Source of the DNA: Boletus sp. NGJ
Lineage: Eukaryota; Basidiomycota; Agaricomycetes; Boletales; Boletaceae
Direction of reading: 5' to 3'
Length of the DNA: 64,000 bases
Assembly (NCBI GenBank): GCA_019096195.1
Contig: JAGTXK010000087.1
Span: 186,001 to 250,000, forward strand
Position numbers and translations under genes: made by a program. Of the stretch, positions 54,930-64,000 are shown one piece after another (the first letter of the stretch is position 1; every line of letters begins with the position of its first letter). Under the pieces are notes generated by a model, which saw only the letters and a list, made by a program, of their open reading frames with translations, did no database searches and was not told the origin of the DNA.

Positions 54930-57884
54930 ATGCCTCCCTCTGAATGTCTCCCATGCGAACAGGCGGCATTTGCAAAACATCTGTTCACACAGGGCTATCC
55001 TCTGTGGAGTCCGGACCCAGTCTTACTACCAGCCGCTCGCCAGAGCGTGGGTCTCAAGATCGGAGACGTTGGTACTGTGGACGAACGAGGGCGGTTCGAA
55101 GTTTTCTTCAATATTCTTGAACCATCTCCGGGAATCTCTGGCAGCCTTCCGCTAAACTTCCCACCAGTCGTGGAAAACGACACTCGCTGTATTGATCAAG
55201 ACCTCTTACCTCGTGAGGTCGTCTCGTCCCCTGGAACACCGTGGGGCGTTGAACAATTAGATACATTGACCCTCCCCGACATCAGGTAGACGAGTGCATT
55301 ATTCCATGATCGTGCAACAATAGCTAATGAATGAATTAACGACTCCCCTGCTAGCCGTAAGACAACTCAATATAGTGCCACCTTGTCCAACGACGGATCA
55401 CACATCATTTTGCCTCAAGGAGCTCAATTGTTTGAGCTCCGAGCCCAACACAGGAGACTATTCGAGAACCATGCAAGAGAGCATGGGGCTGAATGGCTCG
55501 AGCTTTTCAAAGATCAACTTGGATGGCCGCGATCCAACTCTTTATACTTACTCACCGGATTCTACAAAACGTGTTCATGGTCTATTGCCTCTGTTGGCTT
55601 GCAGACAGCTGCGAACACCAATCCAGTCTACGTACATTGCACTTTGTTGGAGGTAGACGAACGGACTATACGGGATGCGTCTGTTTGGCACCCTGCAGGT
55701 CTTTTTACGCGCAAAATCGGGCCCGCACCAGACCGTCAAGGGCAAAATAATCAAACCGTCTTCATACGCGGAATTACTATTACACCCAATGTCTCCGAAC
55801 AAAGTCAGAATGAAGGACAGCGTACTACTAGCTCACTGCTGAGTAAACTCATCACCCGCACCCCGTTCCTGAAAAATCTGATGGGATCCACTAAGGCGAC
55901 CGCGACACAGACTCCTGGAAGCAATATGATAATCCAGCATGTTCCACCAATATCACAGGTATATTTGGTTCCGCATCTCGATTCTCCAGTGTAGACGTGG
56001 ACCGACACCTTCGCTGACTAGGTGTCTCATCCATCAGAAGTTATCAATCGGTATTTATTGACCAAGGTTCGGGGTGTGCGATATTACTTACTAGTAGACG
56101 GAAATATCTGACGACAAGTTTCATTGTGGTACAGGAACCATCCGCGAGAATCGCTGTGACGCATGACAGTCAGTGGATATCAATGCTCGAAACGCTTGCA
56201 AAAGTGAGAACTTGATTTTTTCGTGTGCTCAGGTTTTGATCAGTGTGATCCAGGGACGGTCATGGAAGCTTGAGGACCTGGAGAGCCGGATCGATACATT
56301 GGTGTCGGACCACTATTCTATAGCTAGACACAACGGTGAGGATTCTGCTGCCTTGCTGTCACAATTGCTGATCTCCCCCAGGTACCGTCTATCTGAGATA
56401 TGAAGAACATCGATCATTAACTGACTCCGCTGTCGAGCGACTGTCTGGTCATAGTGGTTCCAGTAGCTCTCTTAAAATGGAATCCGAGACTCTTTTCTCT
56501 GAGCTGACTACCTCCCGGTGCGCGATTTTAATGCACTTCAAGCTGGCTGACTTAGGGATTGCATAAAATCCTCACAGAAGTTTTACTTCACACTCTGAAA
56601 TGGGCCTGCAATCGAACGTCAATGAAAACAAAGGTCTATCTCGCGTTCCTCTGAAACGATGTGCCAATGTTGTCCTTGATATAGATCACTCTAGTGAACT
56701 CCCTTTCAAACACTCACCTGCCACTGTTAAAAGACGGAAAAATTATCCTACCCGACGTGGCGCCTTCGGAGATATCTGGGAGTGCGACTTAATCTCAGGG
56801 GAATCTTCTCGCTTGGTAAGGATAGTTCCATGGTATTTGGGATCGCGCCGACTAACGTAATCAGGTTGCGGTGAAAACAGTAGAAATCGACACTAACAAA
56901 GACCTAAAGCCTCGGGAGAAGGTAACATTACAGTCTCCCATAAATGAGGATGGACCATTCATTCATTTCAGAAACTTCGCAGGGAACTGAGAGTTTGGGG
57001 GAGATTGCAACATAGGAACGTCGTCCCACTGCTCGGGGTGGTGTCTGGCTTCGGACCCTTGCCAAGCCTGGTCAGCCCGTGGTTTTGCAATGGGTCTCTG
57101 TCCAACTACCTTGTGCATAACCAGATGTTGAACTGGTCTGAGAAACACCAGTTGGTAGGTTTGATTTGCGACTTAGACGGCCATACACCTGATGACTTCG
57201 TCGCAGCTTAAAGACATTGCAGCTGGTTTGTGCTATGGTACGTACCAACTCTATAACGATGGTTATGACAATTTTTATCACGCCCCACAGTCCACAGTCA
57301 AGGCGTCATCCATGGTGACCTTCATAGCGTAGGCCACGTCGCTAAAAATGGCGTTTGGGAAAGAGTATTGATTGTTCTTCCGTAGGACAACGTTCTGATT
57401 GATGAGCATGGGACAGCTTGCCTCACAGACTTTGGTCTCTCGTTGATCAAAGACTTTGTGGGGACCTCATACTTGAGATCTAGTATCTGTGGTGGCGTGC
57501 AATTCGCAGATCCCGCACTGGTCCAACGAATACAAGGTTTGCAGGGCTACGTGTTCTACCCCACAAAGCCCTGTGACGTGTACTCGTTCGGGGGACTCAT
57601 GCTCCATGTTTGTATGATTTATTTTACTACATGACTTCATGTCTAATATTCGTTGATAGATCCTGTCTAGGAAGAAACCATATGATGGGAGTCCAATTTC
57701 CATTCTCCTGACGGTTTTGAAGGGAGAACGACCCCAGATTCCGACTGATGATGAGAATATTACCCAGCAGCACAAGTCAGTGATCAAAATGTGTTGGGAT
57801 CGTGAAGAGTCCAAACGTCCATCTGCTGAGGCTCTTTTGAGGATACTCGAGACATTCGAAAGCTCTTTATATGTGCAACCTTAG
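54930..57884 (+). CDS. Agaric-type protein kinase with long fungal N-terminal region
   Basis: Exon 1 (ATG 54930) encodes MPPSECLPCEQAAF, HLFTQGYPLWSPDPVLLP and IGDVGTVDERGRFEVFFNI, the start of an N-terminal region I know from many Agaricomycete proteins but which has no assigned reaction. It continues through spliced exons (LSNDGSHIILPQGAQL, SLYLLTGFYKTCSWSIAS) and a linker (VSHPSEVINRYLL, EPSARIAVTHDSQW). The kinase domain follows over several more introns: glycine loop RGAFGDIWECD, VAVKTVEID with the catalytic Lys, HRNVVPLLGV, LVSPWFCNGSLSNYL, the loop VIHGDLHSDNVL (HGD instead of HRD, as in many fungal TKL kinases), LTDFGLSLI with DFG, GGVQFADPAL in place of APE, CDVYSFGGLM, and WDREESKRPSAEALL. 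Stop at 57882-57884. Key catalytic residues are present, so activity is likely. I treat this as one gene since exons chain without a plausible stop plus promoter, but a split into two is possible. Confidence 0.8.
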
Positions 57885-58887
57885 GGAAACCTTTTACCAT
57901 TCACCTCCCCGTTTTTTTTTTCCGGCTGGGCCAGGAGCGTTGCATGCAGGTGGCATATCACAGGGTACCAGTGCCGCTGCGGTATTCATTCTTTGCATCT
58001 TCTTTTTCGTAAGGGGGCCATTATTCTCCTTCATGCAATATGTTTGATTACGCACTTGGTTTGAATTCCCTATTTGCTGGTCCCATTTAATTCCTACCTT
58101 CATCAGTATCTACCACTAGTAGTACCTGCCTCAGATAATCACTAGGTATAATAATACTGATGCCAAGCAACCTCCGTAAGCCTTAGTCGTCGAACTTGAA
58201 CGTCCAAAAATTGTGTTACGTTCACACGCAAAATTTGTTCGGACCACGATCATGACCAGTGAATGAGTATACTTCTCAGAGGTATGTAAGTTTGTTCTTC
58301 AGGAGATTACGATTCCACACGGTATACGACCACCGTCATTCTTATCATCGATGAGGACACTCGAAATCTCTCGAAACGATGAGGGGTAATTGCCATCGGA
58401 CCCGAAAAATCATGCCTATGAATTGAAGTAGTGAAACCTAGAGGTTATGGGTCAGCCTCTGAGGGATCTCCCCACCAACTTCTCGATGTGCAAAAGGGGC
58501 TGTCGAAAAAAAAAACGTTCATGACACACGCCAATAAAAATCTACGAAAATAATAGGTTTGAATTCATAGATTAGAGTCGCAAAGTGTAGCCTTGTCCAT
58601 GGTCATAGTGTGCGTCAAAAAAAACCGATTGCTAAAAAAGACTACATTCTGATACCAGTATGGACTGTTCATGGAGTTTGTGAGTTTGATAATAGTTTAC
58701 ATAGTGCCAATAGACAGCGGCGCCAGCCAGCCAAGAAACAAGGACAATACATACATGACCAAAGGTCGTACAACAGTCACGCACAAGGGATACACTGAAA
58801 ACGCGAAAGCAAGAAATAAGTTACGAACGGGGGATGTCGCAGGCAATCACTGTTATAACAACGAGAAAGGCGGAAAATGTGAGAGTC
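57885..58887. other. Intergenic region between convergent kinase and ankyrin genes
   Basis: About 1 kb of A/T-richer sequence without a supported frame, with 3'UTRs of both neighbours. Confidence 0.5.
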
Positions 58888-61635
58888 CTACTTGCCCTGG
58901 AAACTCTGCATGATCGTCCGCAATCCAAAGCGAAGGCTCGGAGGAGGAGATCTAGATGCGCGGCCCTTTACAGGGGAAGGTTGCCAGTTGTCAAAGGTGG
59001 AGAAGCCCATTCTACTGAGTTTCTGAAAGCTACGCGATGGGTCTCGTTCGCGGCCACGCCGCGCAGATGTAGGATCATAACTCGGGGTCGTCGACACGCG
59101 GGACAAGGGGAGGCCAGACGCGAGGTCTGGATCAGCATCAGGCGTGCATGAACGCGGAGATTTATCTATCGGCTCTCCCGGTGAACTAGACCCAAAGCCT
59201 GATGGATCATCGTAAGTGGTTTGACGTAAATGTTCAGATTGCTGTTCTTGCAACGTTTTTCCACTTGGGGAAGCTGAAAACCCTGTTTAGTTGCTAATAG
59301 CGACTAAAGTCACTGAGCTTACCACTGAGGCTAGAGTGTGGGGAAAGATAGATATAGGAAGGTTTGGTTGCGGACAGAAGGGACACGCCACCGTTGCTAG
59401 GTTCAGCGTCCGCGTCTTGCTCGGGTATCTGAGCAGTAGCCTTATCCTTCAGCCGCCTCTCGATAGCTAGACTCTCCCCGTAGGCGGCAAGCCTTGCACT
59501 GAGAGGAGTTCTCCCAGTCTCCGAATCTTTCTTCACATGATGTTCTAGATATTGTTCCATATTCAAGATGGACTGTTGCGTGTGTTGAACAAGTGCCTCC
59601 GCTTGTGCATGTGAGGAGATCGTCGAGATATCGATGTCAAATGGGACGTGCAGCCTCCGAGGACGCTGTTCGGCATCAGCGTCGTGTTCGCCATGCGCGG
59701 ACCGAATGCGCGGGCTTCCAGGGAGGTGCGGGGTGCTGGGAGTAGCGATACTCCATGTAGCGTCACTCGAGCTCGACTGAGGATATGTGGAGGCGGTGGC
59801 AGTAGTGCTGGCACTGCTCACAGAGTCCCCGCGTAACCTACTCTCAGCCAGGGCATCTTCGGTGGGCGGGGGGACATTGATGCTGAAAGGGAGTTGAGAG
59901 TTGGCTGGTGAATGATCGTGGGTCGGATGTAACTCAGGGTCGCTCAAGGGAATGCCGTATTCTTCTTCAGCATCGTCGTCACGGTCGAGTGAGATTTTCA
60001 CGAAGACAGGTGGAATAACATGTGGTACAATCGGGGACTCTTCAATAGTGTCTGGTATCCTGTCGTGCTCATCTTCATGCTGACCGACTGAAGCAATCCC
60101 AAGAGAACGCATCCTATTTTCCAATTGCGCGCGCGAGCCAGGACTTCGCGCGCGTCCTGGGTGAGGGCTGGACTCTGAGACAGACCTCTCGAAACGGATG
60201 TTCCGAGGGAGGGATCCGGGTTGCGACATTGATCCATGGCCAGAGTATGAGCGGTTGTGCATCCGTAGGATACCAGATTTGATTGGTGTACCAAAAATAG
60301 AGGCAGAACCATCTGCACTTCCTGAATCCTCGTCGGTGGCAGAGATTATACTCGTGGCCTCGACGGAGCGATTTCGTGACCGCTCAGCGGTCAGCACACT
60401 GTGAAGGTCCGCAGGATGAAGGGGATATGCTCGGATATTGATCAACGAGGCGCTACTTTCCAGTTTGTGGCGTTGATACTGAAGATGAGAGGTGTCACGA
60501 GGTGAAGAAGACAGTGGAATTGGGATGCTGTGGGGGGAAACGGGTGGCGTACTGGATGGGTGCACACGAGAGCTTGGAATGGGGACTGGGCGTGAAGGGG
60601 ATGACGACGGAGCAGGGGACTCGGAAGGGGAGGCAGCACTGGAGCTCGAACCGTCAGTGTTCGATTTCTTGAAAAGACTGAGGAGTGACAGCTTGGAGTG
60701 GAGTTTACGAGAATCGGCACCAGTACCGGCTGATCTGGGCCGAGCGGAGCGGGCGGGGATGGTTGGTTTGATGGATGACTCATCTAGAGCTTGTGGTAAG
60801 GAGGGACGACGCCCAGATGGAAGCGGCGCCGTCTGGGCGGCGAGAGAGGTTGAGTTGTCTCGCGAGCGAGAATCTTGAGGAAGGGATTCCTGGTCAGAGC
60901 GGATCGAAGATGCGAGGGGTGGCTTGGCTTCTGGGTCAGATGTGCCACCGGTTGTGGAAAGTGTGTGGTCCACAGAGCGTTTAAAGTGTAAGCGCTTCCG
61001 CAAGGAAACCTCTAAATGCTCTACGGGACAAGAAGGTGTAGCGCGCTGCTGGGAGATAAGGATGGAGTGGGTGGCAGATATGCGGGCCCTTACCGTGGTG
61101 GAAGTAGGAGCAAGCAAGTCTGCGCACTCGATCCAGCCATTTTGGCGAGCGATGAGCTCTGGGGTGATTCCGTGTTTGTCTGCACGATCTGAGATTGCAC
61201 CGCGTGAGAGGAGGGTGCGGACGACGGCGAGATGACCATTAGCGGCTGCAAAATGGAGCGGGGTAGAGCCTGATGTGCCGACTATGGGCGCGGTTGTGTC
61301 ACGATTACGGTCAGAGTAGCGGCGGGGTAGTCTGGGGGTTGGGTGAGCGATAAGAAGGCAGGATGGGGCGGGGAGAAAGCGAACCTGGGGGCGTTTACGT
61401 CTGCGCCGGCGTCGAGCAGAAAGTTGACTACAAGGGCGTTTCCGCCTGCACAAGCAGCATGGAGGGGGAGGACACCGTCGAGGACGGAGTTGACGGGCTG
61501 GCCATGGGAGATGGCGTACTGGACGAGACCGATGTCGCCCGAGGCAGAGGCGGAGTGGAGGCCAAGATGTGGGACTGGTTGGCGGTGAGTGAGAGAATGG
61601 GAGAAGAGAAAAGGACTGACAGTCAGTAGAGACAT
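58888..61635 (-). CDS. Ankyrin-repeat protein with long disordered tail
   Basis: The N-terminal ~150 residues hold ankyrin repeats: LGLHSASASGDIGLVQYAI, GVLPLHAACAGGNALVVNFL with GADVNAP, then GSTPLHFAAANGHLAVVRTL and HGITPELIARQNGWIECADLL. An intron after VNAP (donor GTTCGC, acceptor CCCCAG) joins to RLPRRYSDRNRD in frame. The long middle exon is Ser/Pro/Arg-rich with runs such as SSSSAASPSESPAPSSS. A helical stretch (EALVQHTQQSILNMEQYLEH) precedes the end. A last intron (donor GTAAGC, acceptor TTTCAG near 59278) leads to a Pro/Ser-rich final exon with stop at 58888. I take ATG 61635 (MSLLTVSPFLF) because it is open into the first repeat; a spliced start just upstream is possible but the next gene ends at 61755. 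The ankyrin plus disordered layout suggests a scaffold. No specific identity is claimed. Confidence 0.8.
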
Positions 61636-61754
61636 TGTACTTGACCTGCAGTCGCTGGTTCCGACTCGGCCTGGCCGTCATTCGCTTCCTCCTCGTCGTA
61701 CAAAAGAAAGCCAATGTAAGACCATTTGATTAGTCATCACTCGTTATAATACAA

Positions 61755-63955
61755 TCACCCGCCCCTGTCTACGGTCGAAAATGACCTGACCCGCCCAAGC
61801 ACCGCGGGCGTCACCCCGGCACTCCCTACACTCCGTCCACTATACCCACTTGTGCTCGACGGCAGTGCAACATCACACGACGCAGGCACCCGGTACCGCC
61901 GTAGCGGCGTCGACAGCGTGTCCGCGTCACTCGACGATGAATCCGTCTCGTCTCGTCCCGAACGCCCCGATGGCGGGGGAATAACAACCGGCGTCCCCCC
62001 CCTCACCCCCATACCCTTGGGAAGGAAGTCGGCTGTGGTACGACCCCATCGTCGACGGCGGAAGCGGAACACCAGCCCCTGTGTAACTCGTCTCCGTCCC
62101 CCCAATTGGCGTCGGAGGGCCAGTCGGCACGAACCCTGGTGGGAGCCCACTGTCAGGCAAATCCATCACTATCGTCTTGTCCGTCATGTCCACCGCCGGT
62201 GTATGGTGAGGAAGTGGAATTGGCCGGTCCGCGTCTGCTGGGCTTAGCAGATGTGGTCGCGTACCTGATGACGTGGCTGCAGAGTGGTTGGACGCTGGTC
62301 GCGACTGTCCACATCGCCACACATCAGTCTCGGCGCCGCGATCATGCCCAAATCACTTACCGGGGGTTGAATAGTAATATTCACCGTCCCGAATGACGAT
62401 GTGCTTCCAGGCCGCGAATATTCTTTCTGATCAACAGAAAGCGATTGCGAAGCTGATCTAGCCTTCAAGCTCGCCATCTCCGCAGTCAATGGCGCAGGCA
62501 TAGACACGTGAACGAAGCCAGCCTACATTCCGTGCTTCTCAGCATGTTCCCATCCTGCATCAGAATTAATCTCCATACCTCGTCCACGCGGTCCTCTTCC
62601 TGTTGCTTCACGCTTCGACTCGGAGACGTACTAGCATCTTGCAAGCTTGCTACCTCGGGAATGACACTAAGACCGCTCGAACGATGCCCACGGTTGGGAA
62701 CGTGGTCCGGCGCATTCAGAAGATCGAGCTCAGATGTTCGTGTAGAAGAACCCACGCTCTCCCTTGAAGACCTTCGTCGTACCTTGCGATGTGGTCGCTC
62801 ACCCGAAAGATCTTGCACGAGTCTCCCAGGAGTACGTGGTTCTGGAACCATCAAAACGGGAACATCACCAGGCACAGGCACAAGGGGAATATGGGATGAA
62901 GGTGAACCTGGCCTCGACGATGGTGAGCAGCCAACCGGTGTTGGAGGTGGCCGTACGAATTCATGGGGAGCCGGCAGTCGAATCATCATGGAAGCATCCG
63001 CCTCAGGAATAAATCCGTCGGGTGGGATTTCTGTATGTGGTTGCGCTGGCGAATACATCGTCGTTCGTGCCGACGCTGACCGCGCACCACTAGTTCGAGA
63101 GTACTGCGGCACATCTCGCTCACTCGAGGACGACGAGGAAGATGGAGTTGTAGGGTCACCGGATGGAGGGAACCGAATTGTTGTCGCAGTGTACGGAGGT
63201 TCACTAGCACTCTCGGGAGGGAGCTCTGGTTCTCCTCGCGACCTCCGTGCCTCGGTTTCAGACGGAGGAGAAAAGCACCCTTCCATCATCCTGTTAGCTG
63301 TTGAGCGACCGTTGATGTACCCTTGGTTGCGACCACGTAAATAACCAATGTCTTTCCCCATTTCGAGCCCCTCCTGGAGCCCCTGCTTCCTACCCTCTTC
63401 CCTAGCCATGTCAATTATCCTTTCCTCGTTTATCTTCCTGAGCTTCCTTCGCAATTGGGCAGCTTCTTCTTCGGCTTCTCTTCTGCGCCCCTCGACATCT
63501 TTGAGAATGTTCTGCGCCTTGAATATCTCTCTCTGCGCCTCCTCCAAGGCACTCTTATAGAGCTTCAATTCTTCCCTCAGCCTGGCGGCATCCGCCTGAG
63601 CAGAAATTCGCGTATCGTTGGCGTCCTTGAACCGTATCACAGCTTCCTTGATTTTGCGCTCCGCCGTATCGGCACGGTCCTGTTCGAAGGCAAGTTGTGA
63701 TGTGGTGAAAGTGAGTTGCTGCTCAAGGTCGCGCGTAGTCTCCTGTTCCTCTGCAAGCATTCGCATGAGCTCCTTTGCAGTTGGGGCGTTCCGGGGCTTC
63801 TCTCGAGGTGATCGAGATGAAGGGGTTCTGGATGATGTCGAACGCTTGCTGGAAGGCGGGGGAGAAGGCGGTAAAGACTTTTCATAGTTACTGTAGTCAT
63901 AATCAGGAGAGGCTCTGTGAAGCGGAGGAGGGCTTGAAGTCTCTGAATCGTTCAT
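61755..63955 (-). CDS. Coiled-coil protein with Pro/Ser-rich regions
   Basis: ATG 63955 opens MNDSETSSPPPLHRASPDYD. Residues ~60-215 are a long charged coiled coil (EQETTRDLEQQLTFTTSQLA, FEQDRADTAERKIKEAVIRF, RRREAEEEAAQLRRKLRKI). A Gly-rich turn with a repeated look (GRKQGLQEGLEMGKDIGYL, RGRNQGYINGRSTANRM) follows, then a Ser/Pro-rich region. The large exon ends near 62530 (donor GAG|GTATGG). Later exons give MPAPLTAEMASLKARSAS, FGTVNITIQPP and a Pro-rich segment (GLPPGFVPTGPPTPIGG), and the last exon gives the segment with TDSSSSDADTLSTPLRRYR and stop TGA at 61755. The exact 3' splice pattern between 61930 and 62150 is not settled because two overlapping frames look coding. No known domain is recognised. 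It lies 120 bp upstream of the ankyrin gene in the same direction. Confidence 0.72.
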
Positions 63956-64000
63956 GGTGCGTGATGTCGCCAAGTGAGTGGGACCACAGAAATGAAATGT

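Noticed and set aside
1-64000. tRNA or rRNA genes, retroelements, DNA transposons
   Set aside because: No T-loop/A-box-B-box pattern, reverse-transcriptase, integrase or transposase motif was seen when reading both strands. A tRNAscan and repeat-library search would be decisive.

Overview
The window looks like nuclear DNA of a mushroom-forming basidiomycete (Agaricomycetes). Genes are dense, on both strands, and cut by many short GT-AG introns (about 47-60 bp), often with CTNAC/CTNAT-like branch sites. The recognisable proteins are eukaryotic and fungal: RDH54, HRD1, AIM41, the queuosine-salvage enzyme, NAD kinase, and an agaric-style kinase with a fungal N-terminal region. The genus cannot be fixed from sequence alone. 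I saw no tRNA, rRNA, CRISPR array, retroelement or DNA-transposon signature.

The main content is a dispersed family of small P-loop GTPases, AIG1/GIMAP-like in G-domain layout. There are eleven loci carrying about fourteen G domains, at 108-893(-), 1989-4107(+), 5402-6755(-), 7457-8272(+), 8732-9717(+), 30612-32057(+), 33131-33877(+), 34664-35378(+, decayed), 37202-38011(-), 46537-47297(+) and 47466-49013(-). Members share a G1 box of the type GE(T/S)GVGKSS, a G3 box WDTVGL, an unusual G4 box T(H/N/G)LE in place of NKxD, a downstream 'ME.WW..N' signature and an 'HACVT' box. Nearly all have a short intron just before the P-loop exon, joined to unrelated leader exons. Some are single domain, some tandem with one dead domain, and one carries a long, recently expanded repeat tail.

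Ordinary host genes sit between the GTPase blocks. From 9815 to 29862 they are: RDH54-like recombination translocase (9815-14626,-), membrane-anchored amidohydrolase (14928-17577,-), HRD1-like ERAD ubiquitin ligase (18009-20650,+), AIM41/YqeY-like protein (20744-21527,-), queuosine-salvage glycosylase (21716-23265,+), NAD kinase (24319-27326,+) and an unrecognised basidiomycete protein (27536-29862,+). From 36 to 46 kb there are a flavin-monooxygenase relic, an ABC half-transporter whose ATPase motifs are all eroded while its reading frame and introns persist (39619-43100,+), and two convergent glycine-rich RRM genes.

The right end (50-64 kb) holds two paralogous zinc-finger genes, an agaric-type protein kinase with a long fungal N-terminal region, an ankyrin-repeat protein and a coiled-coil protein. 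The GTPases look like a birth-and-death family: tandem duplication, a decayed copy, dead domains, leader replacement and tail expansion sit side by side. That pattern is typical of accessory, possibly self/non-self or stress-related, gene families, but their biological role is inference only.
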